From assembly GCA_029531795.1 (NCBI GenBank), contig JAPEIS010000002.1, positions 992,001 through 1,056,000 of the forward strand: a DNA stretch of 64,000 nucleotides, in the 5' to 3' direction. This document shows positions 33,870-44,499 of this stretch, piece by piece. Under the pieces are notes generated by a model. That model was not told the DNA's origin, made no database searches, and worked only from the letters and a program-made list of their open reading frames with translations. The position numbers and the translations under genes are program-made. Source of the DNA: Sclerotinia nivalis (lineage: Eukaryota > Ascomycota > Leotiomycetes > Helotiales > Sclerotiniaceae). The first letter of the stretch is position 1. Each line of letters begins with the position of its first letter.

Positions 33870-34366
33870 CACCCCTGTGATACCAACAGAAACTTTCGCC
33901 TGTGCGAGAGAATGTACTTCTTGAGTGGATTAAAGAATTGATAGTCAGTGGTTATTCACCAGGGCATCGGTTGTTGAAGGAAATCGTTGAAGAGCTTCGT
34001 ACGAAACGAACTTATTATTTGGACGATCCTTTGTTCGACTCCCTCGAACTCCCATTACAATACAAACTCGGCAGAGATTGGACTTCACAATTCATTCTAC
34101 GATATCCACATCTTCCAATCAGTATTGGGCATCGAATTGAGTCTATGCGAATAAATGGGGCAACAAAAGAAGGACTTGGTGTATGGTTTGACGTGTATCG
34201 GAAGATAATTCAAGAGTATGGAATTACGCAGGAGAATACATATAACATAGATGAGTCTGGACATTCGATTGGAACAATAGAGTCAACTCGAATAATAATC
34301 GATTCTACACTTCGTACGAAGCATCAAGCGCATCCAGGTCGTCAGGAATGGGTTTCGATGGTTGAG
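33870..34366 (+). pseudogene. Truncated pogo/Fot1-type transposase
   Basis: The open frame from about 33,890 reads LSPVRENVLLEWIKELIVSG, a CENP-B/pogo helix-turn-helix opening. Then comes the second DNA-binding helix region (DWTSQFILRYPHLPISIGHR) and the first part of the DDE domain (YNIDESGHSIGTIESTR, with the first catalytic Asp, then QAHPGRQEWVSMVECI). Homology stops abruptly after VECI at about 34,366, so the second Asp and the last acidic residue are absent, and a stop codon lies just upstream of the frame (no proper start). It is therefore dead. The downstream end is fused to an antisense LINE fragment. I did not find its terminal inverted repeats. Confidence 0.85.
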
Positions 34367-35250
34367 TGCATTTATGGATTGCTTTAAAGGGTTTCCTTCT
34401 AGGAGTAGGAATAGCTTCATGGTATTGTCTTTGGATATCGAGTTTCTTGAGTTCGAGATTGACTGGATGTTTTGATGAGACCTTTGCTAATCGAAAAGCA
34501 TACTGTCTGATACTGGAATTTAATCTGATTTCTAGAGGGGGTAGAGCTGCTTCCACTTCCATTGGCTCGATTAGGGATGTTTTGAATACTCCTAGGATCT
34601 CCCTTAGAGCTAGATTCTGTAACTTCTGGAGAGAATCCTTGAATTGGGCTTGCCCTCTCCACCAGATGACCGAACCGTAATCAGCAATACTAGTAGCACA
34701 TGCTATATAAAGCTGACGTAATGCAAATGGACTAAGTCCTTTCTGTGAATTGGCTAGTCTAGTCATTCTGTGAAAGGCTGATTTCGCTTGAGCTGTCCCG
34801 ATGGCTACATGCTGTTTAAAGCTTAATCCTGGATCAAACCAGATACCTAGCCATCTAACCAGTTTCTTCGGTTGTACTATTTCCAGATTAGGTAGCTTTA
34901 TTGGGAAGGATTCAATTGATTTGGAGGTAGTAAAATGCATAAGCTCTGCTTTGGCCAAATCAAATTGGATAGCTCCTTTAGCACCTAGATCATATAGGTG
35001 TTTTGTAGCCTTCTCAAGAATCTGAATATTGGGTTTCCAGCTGGATGTACCTACTATCAGAGCTATATCGTCAATATATGAAAGAAATTTAACTGTTCTT
35101 GATTGAAACAGATCTCTGATATATATCAAGAATAGAATAGGCGAAATTGGGCTTCCTTTGGGGATTCCTCTATTCCGAACCAAATTCATAATACTTTCAT
35201 ACTCAATACCATTCCTTTTTAAAATACAACCTTTGCCCAACTCCAATCTG
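34305..35250 (-). mobile_element. 5'-truncated Tad-like LINE fragment with open reverse transcriptase frame
   Basis: A leftward open frame of 313 codons covers the C-terminal half of a non-LTR reverse transcriptase: RGIPKGSPISPILFLIYI, the catalytic YIDD box (FLSYIDDIALIVG), AIQFDLAKAELMHF, VRWLGIWFDPGLSFKQH and the thumb (RQLYIACATSIADYGSVIWW). The polymerase N-terminus and endonuclease are absent, as in a 5'-truncated LINE insertion. It has no stop codons, unlike the related copy at 55-57 kb, so it is younger or escaped RIP. Its last 20 codons (after AIHKC) are the antisense of the pogo fragment, so the true element boundary is about 34,366. Confidence 0.88.
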
Positions 35251-35611
35251 ATTCAATCTTGGCTCTATAAATAAATTACAGGTTCGTAGGATACACTACG
35301 TACAGGTGTTGAATCATCGCATCCCGGGTATATACTGTAGCACAGAGTGTTCAATAATCCAGACTGCAATCCAACGACAAGAGGCTCTGGATTGTTGAAA
35401 TCATGTTGAATAGTAAGTTGATTTAGATAATCACGATATTGTCAAATGATCAAAGATTGTGAAAACTACCAATGCGTTGTCCCACGTAGTGGTGGAATGT
35501 CGATTTTCAGTTTGACTATAACTCTAGACCTGGTCTATGGAAAGAATGAAACAGATAATCAAATAGTGGGTCTAACAGAGTATAATCTCACTTTAATCGT
35601 TCCCCGTTGCT

Positions 35612-37958
35612 CTAGACTGCAATACAATACCATTCAGACAACCAAAGGTTACAGCTTGAACCTACGTCCGGATTCCATAATACGAATTGATCAACCGTGA
35701 ATCCATATTTGGTTGCGAGATCATCGCACGTATCATTTTCGACAATGAAATAAAACGTCTTACGATTTGCTACTGCTCCTGCCTGGATTGGAGCTGGTGT
35801 AGATAAACAGGTCGATGTAGTTGTCGAGATACATGTACTTAATCCTTGCGTTGTCGTCGGCTGGGCAGTCGTCGATGTTGTTAACTGTGCGGACGTTGAG
35901 GTAGTGGTGGTTGCCTGAATGGGACTAGAAACACAAATGGCATAGTCGGGCCAAAGGTTTGTGCATCCAGAGTTAAGGTACGTGTTCCACGTAATGAGTT
36001 GCGCCAGTGTAATACTATATTTGCTGTCTAGCGCATCACACGTGTCTGTGTCAACGGTGATATACCACCTGTTGCACTGGGCTGTCGAACCAGCTCTTGT
36101 TGGTGCCGGAGCAGCAGGATATGTAGTTGAACCGATGACTGTTACTGTGCTGGAAGTACCAGCACTCCTTGTGACTGTTGGCACGGTAGTGCCATTGACA
36201 GGCGCAACACAATAATCAACACCTGGGAATGTTAACATTGCAATGTATAACTAAAGTATGGATATTCATACCTATCTGAAGGTTGGAGCACACGGCGTCA
36301 AGACTTGGATTCATATTAACAAACTCATCCATAGTGAGTGAGAACTGAAGCGCAACCGTGTTGCATTCATCCTGTACCGTAACATTATACCAAAGACCAC
36401 AGTTTGGGATTGATCCAGATGCAGTTGGTACAGCAGGTATTGCCGTGGTCGTGAAAACCGTCGGATAAGCTAGAGCAACAGTAGTTGTAGGGATATAAGC
36501 CCCGCCCGGTGGACTAGAATGAATTCGTTATCAAGATAGCTCTTTTGATGATTGAAAAGCTAACTTACCCAACACACACCACGTCTCCATATTGCAATTG
36601 GTTGAATCGTGCATAAGGGTTCCAACTCATGAATTGTGTCAAAGTGATATTCGGCTGTTGCTCGCCCATATATTGATAGGTGCTAACTCCAAGTGGGTAG
36701 TCAACAACGGCTACTTGGCAAGCAAGTGGGGAGCAAAAAGACCCGTTTCCTATGTCCCAACACTGATTCAGGTTGTTCATATCTATAAGAGATGCAGTAG
36801 GAATGTTTTGAGCAAGTGCAAATTGTTGGCAGGTTGTAGCGCTGTTTTCCTGATTCTCTAGCATCGTGTCGCATGTCGGTTGAGTGGCCCAGGTCCAACT
36901 TTCTTGATCATCAGGTGCGGGTCCTGTGACATTCAATGTTGAATGAACGACTAATGTTTGTGAAATCCCGCAATTTGCTTGTATGTTTTCCCATACTTGT
37001 GCAGTTATTTCACTATGTACGGCTTAGAACGCATGATATCTGTCATTTGTGTTGCTTAGAACTTACTTGTAAAGCGCGCCAAAACGTGAGGTATAACCCA
37101 GAGTAAATCTATTCAATAAACATGGAGAACATTGAATTTCGAGTGGGTATTCGTCACTTTCTAAAGCTTCCTGCCAACCATAGTTCGCACTTTGCTGGGG
37201 TCCTCCAGTATAGACGTAATCCAAAGCTAATACATATGTAGAATTAGCCTGGCAACATGGAAGTGTTACACGGATTGGGAAAGTTACCTGACATCTTTGT
37301 TGAACTATAATTCAGATTCTGAAGGGGTGGGTAGTTGTAGGGCAAAATTTCAGTCCCGTTAGCATCAAGTGGAAGAGTACCGCTTATAGGATCGTCTATA
37401 AAAAGTTAGATACTTGATTTTGTTCGAATGAGAGGAACCTGATCACTAACTATACCAGTCATAGTATGTTTTTGCGGTATGAGTCGGCCAAGTAGCCGTC
37501 CCAGCGCTGACCATGGAAGGGATATCCCACTCTTGCTTTTGTATCTCGCAAAACGTAGATCCATCGGCGAGACAGGACATATCATACTTGTACAGAAGAT
37601 ATTCCATCATTGTAGTAGCATTGAAGGTCCCAGAACCGAGATTACCACCTGCCCAGTTTGCACATCCTGAGTCCACTGCATCTTGAAGCGATACAAGCGA
37701 TGTACGACAGTCACTAACACATAATGCGTTCAAATTTGTTGCATTCCACCCAACCCAATCTGTTTGTTTGTTTAGTAGTTGTACTGTGCTGTCACAGGAG
37801 AGAGATGTGTTAAACGCTGCAAGGCAGTCCTGGGGGGTATCCGTAGGAAAGACAGCTGTTTGTTGGCCGTTGAATAAAAGTACCGATCCGTGAACTATGC
37901 TGGTAAAGCTAATCAGATTGACAAGGCTTATACAACGAATTGCCACAGGAGGTTTCAT
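35612..37958 (-). CDS. Secreted multi-LysM protein (CBM50), candidate effector
   Basis: Six exons (37958-37451, 37395-37288, 37226-37067, 37012-36569, 36513-36272, 36222-35612) give 690 aa; all five introns are 49-61 nt and every join keeps frame. A signal peptide (MKPPVAIRCISLVNLISF to IVHGS) starts it. The first 280 residues are a Cys-containing region (SLSCDSTVQ, CVSDCRTSL) found at the start of large fungal LysM proteins. Then come two weaker LysM-like units (TCQQFALAQNIPTASLIDMN; QPNITLTQFMSWNPYA) and three clear ones (NVTVQDECNTVALQFSLTMD; YITVDTDTCDALDSKYSITL; FIVENDTCDDLATKYGFTVD). Ser/Thr-rich linkers separate them. LysM modules bind chitin and its oligomers; secreted fungal versions sequester chitin fragments from plant immunity or act on the fungus's own wall. 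It lies between transposon remnants and diverges from a CBM18 gene remnant. Confidence 0.9.
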
Positions 37959-39287
37959 GGCGAGCCGCTACTAACAGCAATAACGATGTCTAGTATTTCG
38001 ACGAAGAAAAGGCACAAGAGTTGTTAAGATATAAACCAGACTTGGTTATGAAATATCAAGCCCAAAACAATCACCCAGAACAAGTCGCCATGGGTAGGAT
38101 TTCCGGCACTTCAAATCACCCATGAATACTCATCAAATATTTTTAGTCGATCTACGCGCAAATTTGGGTAGCCTATACCGATTGATGCCTATCTAACCAC
38201 CATATTTTTTATTGAATCTTAGCATCTAGGTGATTTCTCGTCCAGCTGGCAGGGGTATCTATCCACCGGTCAGCTCGTCAATTGTGATCTTATGTGCATG
38301 GAGACTGAAAATCCCCTTTTTCGTGCGTATCTAATTTCTTTCGCGTCGGCACACTCTGTTATCGAGATTATACGCATACAAAGGCGTTAGGCGAAATATT
38401 ATGTCCGTAATTTTTATCCAATCAGAAACCTGTGGCAAGTCCTCCCGCATGCACTAGCTTCTCCATACTTACTGTAATCAATAAACTATCACGTAGGTTA
38501 ATCGAATTGGGTACTTGATTGCGGCGCAAATAAATCCATATTGTAAGCGGAAATATTCCCTAAGAACGGAAAGAGAACGGGTGTTTCGGAGAGAGAAAAG
38601 CATATGGTATCTCCACTGAAAATAACCATAAAAAGTTTAAAACTTAAAAAGAGGACCCACTACGAGACCGGATCACTTGATAAACCCTGCCCCGCCTCGC
38701 TACACCTCCCCAGAGCTCGCTAGTTACATTTCACGCGAAGAACCACATAGTGGCAGAGTGGGTAGGCTCGGGGATTACAACAATATGTGAGCTCGGATGC
38801 TAGTGATTCGACATATTTTCTTCCTAAATCAAGAGATTCCTCCGAAAATCAGCTTACTAGAGCCGGAGCCTCATCAAGCACCGAGCACCAACATCGGCAC
38901 CAACACCGAGTTGACTAAACTACCATGTTCTGCATTTTACGGAGTAATAAAACGGCACAACGAAAGGATTATCTAACATGTGAGACTGTGGATTAAAATC
39001 AGATCGAAGAAGTCACATCCAATTTGACTCTTTCCTAATCCCAAATTTATAGTCTCATGCATATGATCCACACTTTGTGATGATAAAATTCATCCCTTTC
39101 GTTGGCTGGGGGGAGGGAAGAAGTTTTTTTCTAATCTCCGTAGGCCTTGAGGTATCACAAAGATAGAGGCAAGTCAATGTTCATCTCATCCTGGAGTCTG
39201 TCATATATATTTCTTGGTGCAAGCGTTTTGGTTTATCTCTTTGGTTCTTTCACCTCACTTAGGGTTGGGTGGAACAATTTTTTCAAA
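37959..39287. promoter_or_regulatory. Divergent promoter region between the LysM gene and the CBM18 remnant
   Basis: About 1.33 kb shared by two divergent secreted-protein genes. I see no transposon sequence or open frame of note in it. A tRNA-like A-box (TGGCAGAGTGGG, about 38,752) is not followed by a good B-box (see rejected items). Confidence 0.45.
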
Positions 39288-39541
39288 ATGAAATACCTCT
39301 CCCTTCTCCAAGCCGGTGTAGTCTGTGCTTTGTTCAGTTGCTTTGTAAATGCACAAGATAATTGTTCTCCATCCAATCCCTGTGCTCAAGGATGTTGTTC
39401 TTCTGAAGGCAGTTGTGGTTTTGGTTCTGCATACTGTGGCGAAGGATGTCAGGGCACTTGCGATGCCCAGAGCGAGTGCGGTCAAAATGCTCCAGCTGGG
39501 GACCTGCTATGTCCATTGAATGTATGCTGTTCATATTATGG
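39288..39541 (+). pseudogene. First exon of a secreted CBM18 chitin-binding protein, rest missing
   Basis: The ATG at 39288 starts a signal peptide (MKYLSLLQAGVVCALFSCFV, cleavage near NAQ). A chitin-recognition (CBM18/hevein-type) module follows: CSPSNPCAQGCCSSEGSCGF then YCGEGCQGTC, and then ECGQNAPAGDLLCPLNVCCS starts a second module. The exon ends at YYG with a good GTATGT donor, where related genes continue with the rest of the module and then a GH18 chitinase. No continuation is found in the next kilobase, which is AT-rich repeat. The block CxxNxPxGxxxCPLNVCCS is the usual start of subgroup-C (killer-toxin-like) fungal chitinases, but the catalytic domain cannot be confirmed here. Confidence 0.75.
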
Positions 39542-39559
39542 GTATGTACATTGAGCATA

Positions 39560-40769
39560 ATGAGGGATGCGATGATTCAACATCTGTACGTGGTGCATCC
39601 TACGAACCTGTAATTTATTTACAAAGCCAAGATTGAATCAGACTGAAGCTAGGCAAAGATCGTACTTTAAAAAGGAGCAGTACTGAGTATGAAGATATCA
39701 TGAATTTGACCCGGAACAAAGAACTTATCAATCGAACAGAGATAAAAACTATCCGACAATTAACAAAACAACAACGGAATTCGAAGCGAAACCACCTTTA
39801 CGAATCTGTAGTAGGATACAAAGCCTAAGAATTGCTTTAAGGAGTATTTCAAAGCAGACTGCCTTTACGAATCTATATGAAAACAAAGCCTAAGAAGGAA
39901 AGCATTATACCAATGATTAACAAAGCACCTCTAGAACACTAGCGTACAGAATTTTCACGATCCAACAATGCATTCAATCTGCAGGTATACTGGATTGAAA
40001 GTTTATAGGTAATTAAGGGAAGTAATCGAGAATGTATAAAGGTTGTAATAAAATCTTATTGAGATCGATGAAGGTATAAATGAATTAGGGATGAAAAAAT
40101 GCTTTTGATATTTTGCTTTGCAAATATACAAAAGCAATATCACAATAGTAAAGGAACTCTCGAACAAAAAGAACGTTTTTAGCAAGTTTCATTTTTATAC
40201 GAAACATTCAACAGACATTACGGTAACAGATGAACTTTGGCAAAAACCATTTTACAATATATATATATAATATATTCCCAACCTTTCGTATCATCGATTA
40301 CAAATTATACATTAAAGGAATGAACTTTGCAGACTGCGTTTTGGTTAGTGAGCTGGAAACACTGTATTTTAAATTGTCTAACTAGAAATTAAAACACAAC
40401 AAAGCTTGCAAAATATAGTCGGCTTTGTTATGCAGAAGAAATCCGGCAAGATAATGCGAAACGATACACAAGCTACGGGGCGTAGTGTATAATGGCAGCG
40501 ATAATGATATTGTTTATATAGCTCGAAAGGACGGATATATATATCGGTCTATAATAAAGTATAAGGTAATTGACAATAGAGATACCGAGTAAATTTAGAG
40601 AGCAAACAGAATAATAAATATAGAAAGGTTGTTTTGCTTAAAGGCAACTTTCTCAAAGGATACTAAGACTAACATCTAGTATCTGGGAAAGTATAATAAG
40701 AATTGATTACTTTTACTTATATTTGTAATCTCACTGGATATACTGTAAAAGATTTATAGATTTGCAAAT
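39560..40769. other. AT-rich sequence without genes
   Basis: The composition changes sharply here, from mixed sequence to strongly AT-rich. Two related segments at about 39,795-39,845 and 39,858-39,897 share CCTTTACGAATCT and ACAAAGCCTAAGAA. No open frame of significance and no domain is seen; probably RIP-damaged repeat of unknown class or the 5' untranslated part of LINE-B. Confidence 0.5.
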
Positions 40770-42688
40770 ATAATATTATTTCTGCCTGAACCTACTCCTT
40801 CACGAGTAATAGTGATGCTAGGCTCTCCAATATCCAGCCCCTCTATTATGAACCCAATCCCCCTATCTAGAAACCCCTTCACAATACAAAAATCACCCAA
40901 TCTTTTGAGTCCCACCTCAGCCCAATCTTTCAATTCGCAAAGGCAGTTAGATATTTTCAGTTCAGATGATCCCTTCCGATCCCCTGACAAATCTATCTCC
41001 TTCAAAATTAATAACAAGCGATATCGACAATTAATCAATTCCGGAATCAAGTTATCATTTGCTAAACAAGCGATTGAAAAAGCTAGAGATCTTCTAGTTC
41101 TAATAGCATCATTAGAGAAATCCTTCGAAGAACAATCTAAAGTCCTAAATCTAATCGAAATCTTTAGAGAATATCTTGAAAAAAGGAAACTTTTGAAGGC
41201 TTCCAATATCATTATTTCTCAAATCAACTATCTCGAAATTGCTATCAGAAAAATCGAAATACAAGTAAATCATTTAGTTGATCTTTCTAATCAATCTATT
41301 TCTTTTATTATTGGGAAAAAACCTTTTGTATTTAACAATACTAATTATACTTTAGTTGTAAAAGCCAACGAATAGAATGTCGTCTTCAAAGGCAAAACCA
41401 ATAAGCAAAATCCTCCGGAAAAATCACAAAAGAAGGAAGATAATTCAAATAAACGTTTAATCTTTATTAATCCCTTTATTCCCAATCCAGATTCCTTTTC
41501 TCCTTTTATAATGAGAAACCAAATGAACGAAACATTTATGAAAGCTGGAATCAAAGGTTCCGTTATCTTAGTTATTATTATTTCCGTCAATAACAATATC
41601 ATTATAACTATTAATGATCTATTCATCTTTCAATTCCTTCTAAAAAAGACATCAATTTGGAACCAGTTCTTAAAATTCGAAAGGATTTAAAAGGATCAAA
41701 TTTGGTACAAAGTGATTATTCACAAAATCCCTATAAAGGAATTCTCAGGGCCTAAAAATATAGATCTTATCAAAGATGAGATCAAGATCTTCAATACTGG
41801 TCTTTTCTTAATAGGAACTCTTTATTGGTTTATTTTGGTAATCAAATGATCGATTCAGAAAGAGGGAGTAATAGTTATTGTTTTTGTTATCGAAAAAGAA
41901 GCTGAGTTGGCTATTTGAAAAAGATTATATATTATAGGGATTAATATGAGAGTAGAAAAATTCTATTTCTCTTTTCTAAATTCTCAATGTTAAAAATGCC
42001 AAGGATTTGATTATCAAGAATTATATTGTAGAAAACCTTCTGTTTGTGGGCTTTGTAGTAACAAATATTCTACAATTAGTTATTTTTGTATAGTTTGTTA
42101 AACAAAAGGCAAATTATATTAATATCTTGTGATTAAATACGCTAATTGTTAAGGAGAGTATAAAGCAAATTCGAAAATCTGTAAAATATATTAAACAACT
42201 ACGAAGAAATCTAATTAATGTTATACAACGATATTCGTATTCTTCAAATTAATTTAAATAAGAGTCCTTAAGTTATCGAGAGTACTCTTCAATTGGTTTT
42301 GGAATTTAATATCGATCTGATATTTATTCAAGAACTGTGGATTCTTTCAAATCCTGAGAAAGATTATTCGTCTACTAGATCGATTGTATATTCTAATTTT
42401 ATTCAATTTTTCCTAAATCATTCTTTAAACCTCTATTTCCATATTTTAATTTATATTTCGAAAAGCTTCAAGCTATTAATCGCTTTAGCTTTTGATTTAT
42501 CAAAAGATTCTGATATACAAATTATCGATATTTCAAAGGGAAATTATATAATCCAATTCCTAAATATCTATAACGAAGTTGATCAAGCGAAAAAAAAAGG
42601 ATATATTATTGAATAATGCTTTTTCAATATTTCTTTTTCTCATTATATTATCTTTGTTGGAGATTTCAATTCCTATTATCTATAATGG
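40770..42688 (+). mobile_element. LINE-B, 5' part (Tad-like; ORF1 and start of endonuclease)
   Basis: An open frame at 40812-41375 (helical, Lys/Glu-rich) is the N-terminal half of a gag-like ORF1. Beyond stop codons the zinc-knuckle region is still readable near 41,990-42,190 (CQGFDYQELYC, VCGLCSNKYSTISYFC). ORF2 starts with an AP-endonuclease domain (YNDIRILQINLNKS at about 42,222, LVLEFNIDLIFIQELW at 42,293, and FVGDFNSYYL near 42,655). It stops dead at 42,688 with AATGG. The same AATGG and the continuation of the endonuclease occur at 54,779-54,783, so the two parts were one element. Confidence 0.85.
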
Positions 42689-42971
42689 TGTTACGCCGCT
42701 ACAATCCTTTATCACTGAGAAGTGATCAAGGGACTTATAGAAAGGCCGTGGTGATTTCTACTAAAGATCAAATAGGGGCTTGGTGAGAATGAAAATATAA
42801 CGATTGTATTGTATGGTAATTATAGTGTTTAAACTAATGATTGTTTTTGAGTACGAAGCTTTACAAATAAGGGAATCCATTCTGTTTATATAGACCTTCG
42901 TACTTGGGAGCCCTAGGAGCCCTCGAAGCTCCAATGCTTCAGGAGCGTCGGGAGCCTTCGAAGCTCCAATG

Positions 42972-43184
42972 TGTCACGGGGTCCCCGTATATGGTATACG
43001 GAGACCGCTCGGGTTCCGACCCATAGGAGTCGGACCTCGGATAAGTGTAGGCTAGCCCCGGTCGGGGCTAGCGCTACACATAAATGTATTTAAGGAACTG
43101 TTCCTTCTATAGAAATATAGCTCTTCGAGTTACATCTTATTAATAAAAGTGATTCCTGTTGTTCTGTCTGTTGCTTTTGTAATA
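42972..43184 (+). repeat. 5' LTR of gypsy element 1
   Basis: 213 bp, starting TGTCACGGGG and ending TAATA. It contains hairpin-forming sequence, notably GCTAGCCCCG-GT-CGGGGCTAGC reversed around 43,050-43,072. Confidence 0.95.
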
Positions 43185-43450
43185 CTATGTAGCTTTTACT
43201 TATCTATACCGACATTTTTACAATGTCGTTTTGTTCGTATCCGTCTAGCCAGTTCGGCTCTTTTGAAGAATTCGCTACTGTTGTAATTAGCAATATCGCG
43301 ATCTAGTATTATTATTTCACTTTTCTTTATGATTATAGTATAAAAGTGAAGACAAAGGTAACCGATCTGTAATTTGCAGTTCAAAAGTTTACTTTCGATT
43401 TGCAAGTCGAGAAAACCGTATTTATATAATGGAAGGAGGAGAACGATGGA

Positions 43451-44390
43451 TTGATTATTCATTTGATTCAATTTTATCCCGTTTCTGTCGTTCTGTCTGT
43501 TTCAATCAATTTCTCGTTTCTGATATCCGTTACGATTCCGGTTGCTACTTCTATTCTATCGAAGCCTCAATTGAATGAGAAGGTACCTGACCCTATATCG
43601 TTTAATAGAACGAAAATCGATCTTGATCGATTTGTCGATCAAATACAGAATAAAATGTATATCAATTCCGATTACTTTACTTTTCTACATTCCCGTTTGA
43701 CTTATATAACTGGAAGATTAACTGGACTCGTTGCTGTACAAATTCGATTATATAATATCAAAGGGCAATTTGTTAAATTTGTTGATTATGAGGATCTATT
43801 GCAAATATTAGAAAAAGTTTATAGAAATCAGAACAAGTGGACCGAGGCCCAAAAACTTTTGATCAATCTGAAACAGAAGAACCAATTGTTTCATGTCTTC
43901 TATACTGAGTTCCAGAGATTAGTGTTGGAAACCAGGATGGTCGACAACAATAGTACCCTGATTATCTTATTAGAACAAATTTTGTCGAGCGAATTGAAAA
44001 ATTAGATTGTTATTATTGAGCCATCTACAAATAGCGCTGACATATTCGCCGTTTTCGTACAGACATTGGAGAATCGCCGTTTATACCTGATAAGACCAAC
44101 CGGTTCTGGTCGCAATCCAATCGTCCCATTGCTTTGTACTACAATTCAAAACCTGAATCCTGTTAACTGTACCCCTGCTCCATCCTTGAATGCTATTACC
44201 CGATCTGTTGCTCCTATTACAACTATACCTACTGGAGATCCAATGGATCTTAATTCTTAAAGATATACTAATAGACGCAAACGAAGGAAATACTTCCATT
44301 GTAAATCGATCGATCACCATATGAAAGATTGCCCGTTCCCAGATAATCGTCCCGTGCAAGCTAGAGCTAGTCTTACCAATCCTGCCCTGC
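43451..44390 (+). pseudogene. gag of gypsy element 1
   Basis: The open frame 43451-44005 encodes a capsid-like region (PISFNRTKIDLDRFVDQIQN, then FLHSRLTYITGRL, ILEKVY, AQKLLINLKQ). The same frame continues past a stop through a Pro-rich segment (44066-44260) to a nucleocapsid knuckle at about 44,296 (KYFHCKSIDHHMKDCP), where the first Cys position reads Tyr. Dead because of stops at about 44,003 and 44,258. Confidence 0.82.
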
Positions 44391-44499
44391 TACCCCCTGT
44401 TCCGTTTTCCGCTCAGATTCAACTATATACTATATCATTATACAATCTATCCCCTCCCAGCTCCCCGAGTTCGGGAAACGAAGCCTACTTGGTATAAAT

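Noticed and set aside
35446..35700. 84-codon plus-strand frame next to the LysM gene
   Set aside because: It overlaps the 3' end of the LysM coding region antisense and has no domain.
38745..38820. Possible tRNA gene (TGGCAGAGTGGG like an A box)
   Set aside because: The following B-box candidate (GATTCGACAT) is poor and no paired acceptor stem could be found; at most an old tRNA relic.
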